From Cupriavidus taiwanensis (GTDB taxonomy: Bacteria; Pseudomonadota; Gammaproteobacteria; Burkholderiales; Burkholderiaceae), in contig NZ_LT984803.1 of assembly GCF_900250115.1 (NCBI RefSeq), positions 2,941,583 to 3,005,582 on the forward strand: a stretch of 64,000 nucleotides of DNA, read 5' to 3'. The stretch's first letter is position 1. Each line of letters starts with the position of its first letter. The notes beneath the pieces were generated by a model that saw only the letters and a program-made list of their open reading frames with translations, was not told the origin of the DNA and ran no database searches. This document shows, one piece after another, positions 28,124-36,429 of the stretch. The position numbers and the translations under genes are program-made.

Positions 28124-28138
28124 ACCGGTCTGACCAGT
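28124..28138. promoter_or_regulatory. GntR/FadR-type operator, MFS side
   Basis: ACCGGTCTGACCAGT differs at one position from the perfect palindrome at 28281 and fits the TGGTC-N-GACCA form of FadR-subfamily operators. It lies 61 nt upstream of the MFS start. Confidence 0.7.
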
Positions 28139-28280
28139 AGATGCCGAATGTTAGGGAGGCACCTTGCCGGTGTCAAGGCGACGTCAGGTGGGGAAAGCCC
28201 GGATACACGCGAATTAGCGCAAGGCGGGCCGGTGGGGCGCTTGTGCTGCGCCATGACTTGCTGCAGAATCCTGCTCAACC

Positions 28281-28295
28281 ACTGGTCTGACCAGT
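28281..28295. promoter_or_regulatory. GntR/FadR-type operator, ureidoglycolate lyase side
   Basis: ACTGGTCTGACCAGT is a perfect 7-1-7 palindrome. It lies 71 nt upstream of the ureidoglycolate lyase start. Together with the copy at 28124 it suggests that one regulator controls both divergent promoters. Confidence 0.75.
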
Positions 28296-28365
28296 TGAGC
28301 CATTCACGAAATCGCTCCGCAGCGGTCCGCCGCTTGCCGCGATTCTCAGATCTGGAGACTTGTTG

Positions 28366-28902
28366 ATGGAAACCACGCTTGCGCGCATGGCAGGCGCCTG
28401 CATGTGCCTGCACCCGCAGCCGCTGACCGCCGCCGCCTTTGCGCCCTTCGGCGACGTCATCGAGGCACGCCCCGTCGGCGACCCCAACGCCTTTCCGATC
28501 AACGGCGGCATGGTCATGCGTCACCATGACCTCGCCACGGTGGAGCTTGGGCGCGGCCGGGCGCTGATCAGCCTGTTCGAGGCCCGGCCCTACGCATTCC
28601 CGATGGAAATCACCATGCTGGAGCGTCATCCGCTCGGCAGCCAGGCGTTCATCCCGCTTTCGGACCGCCCTTTCCTGGTCGTTGTGGCGCCGCCCGGCGA
28701 CACGCTGGAAGCCGAGTCGGTCTGTGCGTTCATCACCAACGGCAGGCAAGGCGTCAATTACCGCGCCGGCGTCTGGCATCACATGCTGCTGGCCGTGGAC
28801 GCGCCCTCGTCCTTTGCCGTGGTGGATCGCGGCGGCGATGGCAACAACTGCGAAGAGCGCTGCCTGGCGCAGCCGCTCTTGCTTGAACTGCCAGGTGCCT
28901 GA
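28366..28902 (+). CDS. allA: Ureidoglycolate lyase
   Basis: 178 residues from ATG 28366 with GGAGA just upstream; a TTG at 28360 is possible. Family landmarks are LTAAAFAPFGDVIEA near the N-terminus, ALISLFEARPYAFPMEITMLERHPLGSQAF in the core, and FITNGRQGVNYRAGVWHHMLLAV at the metal site. It splits ureidoglycolate into glyoxylate and urea in purine/allantoin breakdown. No other allantoin genes are adjacent, so it may serve a partial ureide route with the neighbouring MFS carrier. Confidence 0.9.
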   Translation: METTLARMAGACMCLHPQPLTAAAFAPFGDVIEARPVGDPNAFPINGGMVMRHHDLATVELGRGRALISLFEARPYAFPMEITMLERHPLGSQAFIPLSDRPFLVVVAPPGDTLEAESVCAFITNGRQGVNYRAGVWHHMLLAVDAPSSFAVVDRGGDGNNCEERCLAQPLLLELPGA

Positions 28903-28940
28903 CGACGCGCCGGAATGGTCCGGAATCCGCCTGTGCTGCC

Positions 28941-29462
28941 TCAGGCAACCAGCTTGCGGATCCGGCGCTCCATCGCCGGGACAATGTTTCCGGCGCTCCT
29001 GGCCAAATTGACCTGCATCGCCGCCGCGGCGACCTCGATGAGCGACGGTTCGATCTCGTAACCCTTCCGGCTCATCCACAAGAGCGCTTCCCACAAATGC
29101 CAGAGCGAACTGGCGCCCTCGTGCACCGGCGGCGGAAAGGAAGCCGGATGGCCCAGCATCAGCTTGCGCATGTTCTGGCGAGACATGCCAACGGTGTCCG
29201 CAATATCAGTCAGTCCCACCAGATCGGGTGCCGCTTCGATCAGCGTGGCGGACGGCATGGCGCGCCTGGCGTCGGTGAGCGCGCTGACGATGGCGTCGGC
29301 GGCCGATTCCGCCTCGCGGTCAAAGGCAATCGCAATCCGGCCCACCACGCCAGTGCCCACGGTAGCATCGTCGCATCCGGCTTCGTAAAGGCGCTCGACC
29401 AGCGTGTCGGGATCGCTGTCATCCGCCGACAGCTGGTATCTCAAGGTGAACGCATATTCCAT
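28941..29462 (-). CDS. HTH-containing hypothetical protein, candidate antitoxin/regulator of a two-gene module
   Basis: 173 residues from ATG 29462. The N-terminal half is an acidic alpha/beta domain (MEYAFTLRYQLSADDSDPD), and the middle contains a likely helix-turn-helix (LVGLTDIADTVGMSRQNMRKLM). The start overlaps the end of the upstream 102-residue gene by 22 nt, so the two are translated as a pair. The arrangement (small basic protein, then a DNA-binding partner, with a large palindrome upstream) resembles toxin-antitoxin modules, but no named family is assigned. Confidence 0.65.
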   Translation of the reverse strand: MEYAFTLRYQLSADDSDPDTLVERLYEAGCDDATVGTGVVGRIAIAFDREAESAADAIVSALTDARRAMPSATLIEAAPDLVGLTDIADTVGMSRQNMRKLMLGHPASFPPPVHEGASSLWHLWEALLWMSRKGYEIEPSLIEVAAAAMQVNLARSAGNIVPAMERRIRKLVA

Positions 29463-29749
29463 GGTGGTGGTTTCTCCGTCAGCTCGACCGGCATCACGAC
29501 TTCGTACCGATGCAAGCAGTTTTCCACGATCCGACGGATTCGGGTGGCGTGGTTGGATGGGCTCCTGGGCGTGCAATAGATGCTGATGACACAGAATTCC
29601 CCAGCACGGCACGCGCTGTCATGGTGCGAACAGTAGATCCGTCCCCAGGCATGGCCCCTGCCTTTCGCCGCCTCGACACGCCAGCCGCGAGACTCGGCGT
29701 GCCTTAACGCACCTTCAATTTCCTTCTTGGGGTGTTGCGCACGCGCCAT
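29441..29749 (-). CDS. Small basic hypothetical protein, candidate toxin of a two-gene module
   Basis: 102 residues from ATG 29749, with TTGGAGAA upstream. It is basic and Cys/His-rich (MARAQHPKKEIEGALRHAES, GRGHAWGRIYCSHHDSACRAGEFC). The opening helix followed by GWRV and GHAWG vaguely resembles HicA-type small RNA-binding toxins, but the identity is not secure. Its 3' end overlaps the HTH gene. Homologues, where I recall the pattern, occur as such pairs without a described function. Confidence 0.6.
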   Translation of the reverse strand: MARAQHPKKEIEGALRHAESRGWRVEAAKGRGHAWGRIYCSHHDSACRAGEFCVISIYCTPRSPSNHATRIRRIVENCLHRYEVVMPVELTEKPPPWNMRSP

Positions 29750-29770
29750 CGATTTCTCCAAGGCTAGAGG

Positions 29771-29810
29771 CGGGCCCTACGGTTGTCAAGTGACAACAGT
29801 AGGGCCCGCA
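29771..29810. promoter_or_regulatory. 40-nt near-perfect palindrome upstream of the two-gene module
   Basis: The outer arms GCGGGCCCTAC (29771-29781) and GTAGGGCCCGC (29800-29810) are exact complements, and the inner TTGTCA-AG-TGACAA is also palindromic. On the minus strand it contains TTGACA, a consensus -35 hexamer. It lies 22 nt upstream of the 102-residue gene. It could be an operator for autoregulation, or a stem-loop; the -10 that fits TTGACA (TAGCCT) would leave a very short leader. Confidence 0.65.
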
Positions 29811-30040
29811 CCATCTGCAATGCAATTGGAGAATTGTCCGGCTATGCGCGGTTCGTGGCGTTAAGACGACTCTGTAAGCAGCGGAACCCGACATACGCTC
29901 CGGTAACGACAGCAAAGGCGGCGCGGAGGCGATCACCTGCCTCCCCCCATCGCCCGCCTTCGCAACCGGAACACCGCCAGCGCCTCGCGTACACTGCGGG
30001 GGAGCAGGTTTGAAGCTGACCGACCGGCGAAACCGATCCC

Positions 30041-30550
30041 ATGCCTATGTCCGCCCCGCTGATCCACTCCGACCGCCTGACCCTGTCGCCCTTCTGCGGA
30101 AACGACGCCGCCGAGGTGTGGCCCTGCATCACCCTCACGCTCGCCCGCTACATGGAATGGGACCCCGCCCCGTCGCCCGAGGCGTTTCGCGAGGTCTGGC
30201 AGGCATGGCTGCCGGCCATGGAGAACGGAACCGACTTCATCTTCACCGTCCGTCGGACCAGCGACGGTCATTTCCTCGGCCTGGCCGGGCTGCATCATGC
30301 CGACACGCCGGCGCCGGAGTTCGGCATCTGGATCCGCGAGGATGCCCATGGGTACGCCTATGGCAAGGAAGCGGTGCTGGCCGTGGCGGCGTGGGCAACG
30401 GCCACCTTGCGGCCGGCGCGCTTTGTATATCCGGCCGCGGAGCAGAACTGGAAGAGCCGCCGGATTGCGGAAGCGATGGGCGGCGTTGTAGTGGACCGGC
30501 AGCCGGCGCCCAAGTTTGTGCGCGTGGTGTATTCGGTGCCGGTGAAGTAG
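30041..30550 (+). CDS. GNAT-family N-acetyltransferase (RimJ/RimL-like)
   Basis: 169 residues (a second ATG at 30047 is equally possible). Landmarks are the opening LIHSDRLTLSPFCGNDAAEVW, the central FIFTVRRTSDGHFLGLAGLH, and the acetyl-CoA loop region EDAHGYAYGKEAVLAVAAWA. It acetylates an amino group on a protein or small molecule. It is a single gene, not obviously linked to its neighbours. Confidence 0.88.
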   Translation: MPMSAPLIHSDRLTLSPFCGNDAAEVWPCITLTLARYMEWDPAPSPEAFREVWQAWLPAMENGTDFIFTVRRTSDGHFLGLAGLHHADTPAPEFGIWIREDAHGYAYGKEAVLAVAAWATATLRPARFVYPAAEQNWKSRRIAEAMGGVVVDRQPAPKFVRVVYSVPVK

Positions 30551-30602
30551 CTGGCTCGACCCATCGACACCACCGTTCAGGGGCGTCGGGCCGATTGCAG
30601 TT

Positions 30603-31406
30603 TCACCGCCCCTTCCACACCGCCGGGCGCTTGCCAACGAACGCGTCCACCCCTTCCCGGAAATCGTCGCTGCCATAACACTGCCGCACCAGATCGTCGG
30701 TATCGGCCACCGCCGCCACGGTCTGGCGGCGCAACGACTCCTTGATGACCGCCTGCGTCACCGGCGCCAGTGCGCCGAGCCGCTCGCACAGCGCGGCGAC
30801 TTCCGCTTCCAGTGCCTCGGGCGCATGCACGCCCTCGAGGAAGCCGCACCCCAGCGCCGCATCGGCATCGAGAACCTGCGCGAGCAACAGCATGCGTCGC
30901 ACCGGCTGCAGTCCCCATGCCGCGCGCAGCTTGGCCAGGTTCAGCGCCGACAGCGTATTGCCCAGCGTCTTCGCGATCGGCACGCCGAAGCGGGCCTTGG
31001 GCGTCGCCAGCCGGAAGTCGCATGCGGTGGCGATGGCCAGGCCACCGCCCACCGCCCAGCCTTCGATGACCGCAACCGTAGGCATCGGCAGCTGCTCGAC
31101 CAGCGCGATGCCTTCATCGATGCGCGCTTCATATGCGACCCCGTCATCGCCGCCCGAGAACTGCTGGAACTGCGCGATGTCGGTCCCGGCAACAAAGGCC
31201 TCGCCGCCCGCCCCGCGCAGCACCACCACGCGCGCACCGGCGGCACCCTCCGCGGCGAGGGCGCGGCAGTGCTCGGCGAGCTGCCCGTACATCGCCCACG
31301 TCATCGCATTGCGCGCGGCCGGGCGGTCGAAGGTCAGCGTCGCGACCCCGCCCTGCCGCGTCAGCGTGACACGGCCTTCACCGGCCGCCTGCTGCGGGGC
31401 GCTCAT
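30603..31406 (-). CDS. Enoyl-CoA hydratase/isomerase-family protein
   Basis: 267 residues from ATG 31406, which overlaps the stop of the CoA-transferase gene (ATGA), indicating translational coupling. The crotonase fold shows an oxyanion-hole region GTDIAQFQQFSGGDD, then VAVIEGWAVGGGLAIATACDFRLATPKARFG. It hydrates or isomerises an enoyl-CoA made from the acid that the coupled CaiB-type transferase activates. Confidence 0.92.
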   Translation of the reverse strand: MSAPQQAAGEGRVTLTRQGGVATLTFDRPAARNAMTWAMYGQLAEHCRALAAEGAAGARVVVLRGAGGEAFVAGTDIAQFQQFSGGDDGVAYEARIDEGIALVEQLPMPTVAVIEGWAVGGGLAIATACDFRLATPKARFGVPIAKTLGNTLSALNLAKLRAAWGLQPVRRMLLLAQVLDADAALGCGFLEGVHAPEALEAEVAALCERLGALAPVTQAVIKESLRRQTVAAVADTDDLVRQCYGSDDFREGVDAFVGKRPAVWKGR

Positions 31407-32647
31407 GCGCCGAAGGCGCCGGCCGCGGCCAGCGACTGCTGTTCGTCCTGCGACAAACCCAGCTCGGCGAGGATCTCGCCGGTGTGCTGGCCCAGCAGCG
31501 GCGGCGGGCGCCGCACCTGCTGCGGCGTGCCGCCCATCTTCACCGCGAAGCCGATATTGGGCACCTTGCCTTCGATCGGATGATCGATTTCGATGCGCAT
31601 TTGGCGGTGCCTGCCGTGATCGCTGTCGAACGCCTGCGGGTAGGTCAGGATCGGCCCGGCCGGAATGCCGACCTCGAGCAGCTGCTCGATCCAGTAGTCG
31701 GCGCTCTCCTTGCCGAAGCTCTCTTCCAGCGCGCCGATCAGTGCCTGCCGGTTGGCCAGGCGCAGCGCGACGGTGGCAAAGCGCTCGTCCGCGAGCAGGT
31801 CGGGCCGGTCGAGCGTATTGCACAGCAGTTGCCACAGCTTCTGGTTGGTCGCGCCCATCACGAAGTAGCCATCCGCCGCCTTCATCGCCTGGTACGGCGC
31901 GCTCATGCGGTTGGCGGTGCCGAGCGGCTCCGGCTCGCGCCCGGTGCCCCAATATTCGCAGGTGTCCCACACCGAGAACGCCAGCGCGGAATCGAACAGC
32001 GAGGCATCGACATACTGCCCCTTGCCGGTCTCTTTCGCGCCGATATAGGCCGACAGCATGCCGTAGGTCGCGAACAGCGCGCAGCCGATATCGGCCACCG
32101 GCACCCCCGCCTTCACCGGCGCGCCGCCCGGGTAGCCGGTGACGCTCATCACGCCCGACATCGCCTGCGCCATCAGGTCGAAACCCGGCCGCGTGGCCCA
32201 TGGTCCGCTCTGGCCGAAGCCCGAGATGCTGCAGTAGACCAGCTTCGGGTTGATCCGGCTGAGGGTCTCGTAGTCGATGCCCAGGCGCTTCATCACGCCG
32301 GGGCGATAGTTCTCGACCAGGATGTCGGCGGTTTCCGCCAGCCGGTACAGCACCGCCCGCCCTGATTCTGTCTTCAGGTCGAGCGTAACGCTGCGCTTGT
32401 TGCGGTTCATGTTGAGGAAGCCCATGCTGTCCGGGCCCTTCATCTTGAACCCCATCGAGCCGCGCGTCTGGTCACCGCCCTCCGGCGGTTCGATCTTGAT
32501 CACGTCGGCGCCCAGGTCCGCCAGCAGCATGCAGGCATAAGGGCCGGCCATGACCTGGCTGACGTCGAGCACGCGCACGCCGGCCAGCGGCAGGGGCCTG
32601 GCGTTAGCCTGGGTGGCGTGGTCGCCGGAGTCGCGGAATTCAGTCAT
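31403..32647 (-). CDS. CaiB/BaiF-family (class III) CoA-transferase
   Basis: 414 residues from ATG 32647; the frame is open far upstream in a shadow. Family motifs include LAGVRVLDVSQVMAGPYACMLLADLGADVIKIE, NRNKRSVTLDLK and RPGFDLMAQAMSGVMSVTG. It transfers CoA between an acyl-CoA and a free carboxylic acid. It is placed between a Bug receptor (upstream) and an enoyl-CoA hydratase (coupled downstream), which suggests uptake, CoA activation and beta-oxidation-like attack of one acid. Confidence 0.93.
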   Translation of the reverse strand: MTEFRDSGDHATQANARPLPLAGVRVLDVSQVMAGPYACMLLADLGADVIKIEPPEGGDQTRGSMGFKMKGPDSMGFLNMNRNKRSVTLDLKTESGRAVLYRLAETADILVENYRPGVMKRLGIDYETLSRINPKLVYCSISGFGQSGPWATRPGFDLMAQAMSGVMSVTGYPGGAPVKAGVPVADIGCALFATYGMLSAYIGAKETGKGQYVDASLFDSALAFSVWDTCEYWGTGREPEPLGTANRMSAPYQAMKAADGYFVMGATNQKLWQLLCNTLDRPDLLADERFATVALRLANRQALIGALEESFGKESADYWIEQLLEVGIPAGPILTYPQAFDSDHGRHRQMRIEIDHPIEGKVPNIGFAVKMGGTPQQVRRPPPLLGQHTGEILAELGLSQDEQQSLAAAGAFGA

Positions 32648-32706
32648 CGGTTGCGTCCTGGGAAATTGATTCGTGCTGCGTGCATCGGTGCGTCGGCGTC
32701 CGGCCA

Positions 32707-33672
32707 TCAGCTCTCCGCCTTCACGCCGGCGTCCTTGATCACCTTGGCCCATTTGGCCGATTCCGCGGTGATGTAGGCGGCGAACTGCTGGTTCGATCCG
32801 CCCGAGTCCTCGGCGCCGAAGCTCTTCAGCCGCTCGGCCACGTCCGGCATCGCCAGCACGCGGTTGACGTCTTCGTTCATGCGCTGCGCCAGCGCCGGCG
32901 GCATGCCCTTCGGGCCTACCAGCCCGTACCACGACGCCGCGTCCAGGCCCGGGAAGCCCGACTCCGCCAGCGTCGGCACGCCCGGATGGCTGGCCGCGCG
33001 CTTCAGGCGCGTCTGCGCGATCGCAATCACCTTGCCCTGCTGGATAAACGGCGTGGCCGCGGTCATGGTGTCAAAGGCATAGTCGATCTGGCCGCCGAGC
33101 AGGTCCGCCACCAGCGGGCCCGAGCCCTTGTACGGCACGTGCACCACGTCGATCTTCGCCTGCATCCGGAACAGTTCCAGCGCCAGGTGCTGCGCCGAGC
33201 CGATCCCCGACGAGCCAAACGAGATTTTGCCCGGGTTCTTGCGGCACAACGCCACGATGTCCGAAATCGTGCGCACCTTCTGTTCCGGACGGCAGGTCAG
33301 CATATTGGGCGTGACCCCGACCATCGAGATCGGCGTAAAGTCCGCGCGCGGGTCGTACTTGACGTCCAGCAGCGCCGGCGCGATCGCGTGGCTGTTGACA
33401 TGCGCCATCAGCAGCGTGGTGCCGTCCGGCGGCTGCTTGGCCACATAGGCCGCGGCAATGGCGCCGGTGGCGCCCGGCTTGTTCTCCACCACCACACTGG
33501 TGTTCCACATGACACCCAGCTTCTGCCCGATCACGCGCGCCAGCACGTCGGTGCCGCCGCCGGGGGCAAAGCCCACCACGATGCGCACCGGCCCCGCCAC
33601 ATTGGCCGCGCGCACCAGGCCCGGCACGGCCAGCCCGGCCGCAGCCGCCAGAAGAAATTGTCTGCGCCGCAT
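32707..33672 (-). CDS. Bug-family periplasmic receptor
   Basis: 321 residues from ATG 33672 (CGATTGGAGGAGA upstream). The signal peptide MRRRQFLLAAAAGLAVPGLV ends near VRAANVAGP. The mature part shows VRIVVGFAPGGGTDVLARVIG, AKQPPDGTTLLMAHV and VPYKGSGPLVADLLGGQIDY. It is the likely receptor for the acid handled by the CoA-transferase and hydratase downstream, with a LysR gene upstream on the same strand. Confidence 0.93.
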   Translation of the reverse strand: MRRRQFLLAAAAGLAVPGLVRAANVAGPVRIVVGFAPGGGTDVLARVIGQKLGVMWNTSVVVENKPGATGAIAAAYVAKQPPDGTTLLMAHVNSHAIAPALLDVKYDPRADFTPISMVGVTPNMLTCRPEQKVRTISDIVALCRKNPGKISFGSSGIGSAQHLALELFRMQAKIDVVHVPYKGSGPLVADLLGGQIDYAFDTMTAATPFIQQGKVIAIAQTRLKRAASHPGVPTLAESGFPGLDAASWYGLVGPKGMPPALAQRMNEDVNRVLAMPDVAERLKSFGAEDSGGSNQQFAAYITAESAKWAKVIKDAGVKAES

Positions 33673-33733
33673 TGCGTGTCTCCTCCAATCGTTATGGAGC
33701 CATCTTCCGCAATGCACCCGCCCAGGGCTATCG

Positions 33734-34783
33734 CTATTTTCGGGATTCAGGTTTCGCGTTTTGCGCAAGCACCTGCAGCACGCTCAACGCCGCCGACGAC
33801 AGCGCGCCGTGCGGCCGATGGCACAGCACAAAATGCCGCACCGCCCACTCCCCCGCGATCGGCAGGCGCACGAAGCGGCTGCCGCCCGCCACCTCGCGCG
33901 CAATCGCCTCCGGCATCACCCCGCCCCCCAGGTTCTGCGCCACCAGCGCCGCGATGCTGTCGAACCCGCTCACCCGCATGCGCATCCGCAGCACCCGCCC
34001 CGCCTCCTCCGCCAGCCGCTCCAGCGCGACCGAGATCGCCGAACTCTCGCCCAGCACGATCAGGTCGCAATCCAGCACGTCCTCCGGCGTCACCTTCTTG
34101 CGCTTCGCCAGCGCGTGTCCGCGCGCCACCACCAGCACCAGCCGGTCGCTGCGGTACGGCGCGGTCGGCAAGTCGACCACGCCCAAGCTGCCCTCGTAGA
34201 TGCCGATGTCCACCGTGCCGCGACGCAGCGACTGCTGGACTTCCTGGCTGTTCATTTCCTGCAGGTCGATGCGGACGCCCGGGCATTCGGAGGCGCAGCG
34301 CAGGATGTCGAACGGGAGGAACTGGATCACGGCCGACTTTGGCGCCGCCACCCGCACCACGCCCAGGTCTCCGCCCAGGAACGACGCGGCGTCGTCCTGC
34401 ATGCGCTGGACGGTGTGCGTGATGCCGCGGGCATGGGCGAGCAGGGCGCGGCCGGCCTCGGTGCAAGCCATGCCGTGGGGCAGGCGCTCGAACAGGGCGA
34501 CGCCGAGTTGGGACTCCAGCTCAAGGATGCGTCTTGAAGCCGCGGCTGCGGCCAGATGCACGCGTTCGGCGCCGCGGGTGATGCTGCCCTCGTCGGCGAC
34601 GGCGATGAAAAGCTGGATGGTGGTGAGGTCGAAATGCAGCCGGGGTTGGCGTGAGGGGGCGGGGGACGTCACGGTGGTCTGTGCGCTGGTGGGCGTTGTT
34701 GGGGCGAGGCAGGGATCGACGTTGGAGAAACCGCCATGAGCAATACAAAAGTTGCTGCGGGTGCGTGCCCATTTTCTGCTCAA
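33734..34783 (-). CDS. LysR-family transcriptional regulator
   Basis: 349 residues if started at TTG 34783, where AGAGG lies at ribosome-binding distance; no ATG exists before the HTH, and a GTG at 34672 would give a more usual length. The HTH is FDLTTIQLFIAVADEGSITRG with SRRILELESQLG, slightly unusual in having AAAAASRR where most LysR proteins have QPAVS-type residues. The effector domain follows. It is codirectional with the Bug/CoA-transferase/hydratase genes and likely controls them. Confidence 0.88.
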   Translation of the reverse strand: MSRKWARTRSNFCIAHGGFSNVDPCLAPTTPTSAQTTVTSPAPSRQPRLHFDLTTIQLFIAVADEGSITRGAERVHLAAAAASRRILELESQLGVALFERLPHGMACTEAGRALLAHARGITHTVQRMQDDAASFLGGDLGVVRVAAPKSAVIQFLPFDILRCASECPGVRIDLQEMNSQEVQQSLRRGTVDIGIYEGSLGVVDLPTAPYRSDRLVLVVARGHALAKRKKVTPEDVLDCDLIVLGESSAISVALERLAEEAGRVLRMRMRVSGFDSIAALVAQNLGGGVMPEAIAREVAGGSRFVRLPIAGEWAVRHFVLCHRPHGALSSAALSVLQVLAQNAKPESRK

Positions 34784-34816
34784 CGTCGGGCCTCTGCAAT
34801 GGCGGGTTTCCCGTGT

Positions 34817-35545
34817 CTACAGATCGATGAATCTCGGCAGCAAATCCAGTTCAGCAAGCCGGATTTCAATGGCATTGGCCGACCTGACGTGTTCAGGGTC
34901 AGTTCCTGAGAAGGGGCCGTCGGTTACGCTCACGACAATCGTTCCCATCTGCTTGTTGCCCCCGTCGGGAACGGCCATGAGTGCGCGCGCTTCCGGGACG
35001 TGCTGGACAGTGAGGATGGTCGGCAGATAGATCATCCAGCCTGCCCCTGGACGGTCCGGGAAGACACGCTCATATTTCCGAGTATCGACAGTGGCGACCA
35101 GCGGGTGCCAGATCTTTACCGCCTCACGCAAGACCTTGGCAACCACTGTCCAAGGGCCTAATCGGCTCGATGGAGGCTTGGACCCCAAGGTAAGACTCAT
35201 CGCCGACGCCGCACCGTCAGCGCGATCGAAAAAATAGGAAATGGAAGCACCTTGCGACTTTGCCAGTTGCCCATTCCATATGACGAAGGTCTTGATGACA
35301 TCTTCTACGTCGAGTTCCTGATTCAAGACGGACAGCGCGGTCGTGGTGGGGCCCTGGCTGTCGAAGACCAAATAGCGGTAAGAATCGTCTTTCGTTTCAC
35401 CTGCCAACAGCCACGCGGATGCATCGAGCAGCGTGTCTTCTACTCCCAGAAATCGCGTCAGCTTCTGCACAAGAGACAGATGATCTCGCAAAGTGAGATG
35501 TGAATCGGATGAGTGTCGAAACCGCAGGCAGAGCTCGTGCGACAT
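34817..35545 (-). CDS. Imm52-family immunity protein (third tandem copy)
   Basis: 242 residues. It matches the Imm52 pattern: MSHELCLRF start, conserved Trp with SAWLLAGETKDDSYRYLVF, VIWNGQLAKSQGASISYFFD, RPGAGWMIYLP and the C-terminal ANAIEIRLAELDLLPRF. Imm52 proteins neutralise Tox-REase-5 nucleases in polymorphic toxin systems. It is the most distal of three copies after the toxin gene and the most diverged of them at the C-terminus. It is expected to be cytoplasmic. Probably one operon with the copies upstream (47 nt gap). Confidence 0.85.
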   Translation of the reverse strand: MSHELCLRFRHSSDSHLTLRDHLSLVQKLTRFLGVEDTLLDASAWLLAGETKDDSYRYLVFDSQGPTTTALSVLNQELDVEDVIKTFVIWNGQLAKSQGASISYFFDRADGAASAMSLTLGSKPPSSRLGPWTVVAKVLREAVKIWHPLVATVDTRKYERVFPDRPGAGWMIYLPTILTVQHVPEARALMAVPDGGNKQMGTIVVSVTDGPFSGTDPEHVRSANAIEIRLAELDLLPRFIDL

Positions 35546-35592
35546 GGCAGCGGAACCTTATCTGTAGACCTACGTCGTTTTCTCTTTGAGAG

Positions 35593-36324
35593 TTACAGGT
35601 CAGCGTATCGCGGCAGAAGGTCCTGATCGACAAGCCGCACCTCAATGGCATTGGCTACCCTGACGTGTTCCGGATCGCTTGCCGAGAAAGGTTCGTCAAC
35701 TACGCTTACAACAATCGTTCCCATCTGCTGGTTGTTCTCGTCCAACACACCAACAAGGGCTCGCGCCTCGGGAACGTGCTGCTCCGTCAGGATGGTCGGC
35801 AGATAGATCATCCAGCCTACCCCTGGACGGTCGGGGAAGACACCAGCGTAGTTTCGCGTGTCGACGGTAGCCAGTAATGGTCGCCAGATTCTTACCGCCT
35901 CACTGAGAACCTTCGCAACCGTCGGCCAGGCGCCCAGCCGGCTCGATGGCGGCTTTGAGACCAGTGCAAGACTCCACGCCGATGGGGCACCGTCCGTTCC
36001 GTCAAAATAGTACAAAATGGATGCGCCCTTGGTGACCTCCAATTGCCCATTCCAAATGGCGAAGGACTTTAGGACATCGTCTCCATCCACTTCTTGCTTC
36101 AATACGGCCAATGCCGCCGCTGCTGGACCATGGCCGCGGAAGATTGGATATCGATAAGAATCGTCTTTCGTATCTCCGCATAGGTACCACACGGACTCCC
36201 CGAGAAGTGCATCCTCTGCTCCCAGTATTCGCGTGAAGCGTTGAACCATGGCGAGGTGGTACTCGAAATCAAGCCTAGCTTGTTCTGGTGGAGTTCGGAA
36301 ATGAAGGTGGATTTCGTGTGACAT
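35593..36324 (-). CDS. Imm52-family immunity protein (second tandem copy)
   Basis: 243 residues. Same architecture as its neighbours: MSHEIHLHFRTPPEQARLDF, ESVWYLCGDTKDDSYRYPIF, SFAIWNGQLEVTKGASILYYFD, RPGVGWMIYLPTILTEQHVPEARAL and VRLVDQDLLPRYADL. The last block is identical to that of the orphan Imm52 at 41936-42646, which suggests recombination or a strongly constrained C-terminus. It lies between the other two tandem copies, 105 nt after the first. Confidence 0.87.
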   Translation of the reverse strand: MSHEIHLHFRTPPEQARLDFEYHLAMVQRFTRILGAEDALLGESVWYLCGDTKDDSYRYPIFRGHGPAAAALAVLKQEVDGDDVLKSFAIWNGQLEVTKGASILYYFDGTDGAPSAWSLALVSKPPSSRLGAWPTVAKVLSEAVRIWRPLLATVDTRNYAGVFPDRPGVGWMIYLPTILTEQHVPEARALVGVLDENNQQMGTIVVSVVDEPFSASDPEHVRVANAIEVRLVDQDLLPRYADL

Positions 36325-36429
36325 AGTCTGCTTTAAGGTCCCCTAGCCGAACTCGACGCCCTGAGCGACCTTGCGCAAACAGTCTTTTCTATCAATCAAA
36401 GGACATCATCTCAAGTTTCTCTTAGAGAG

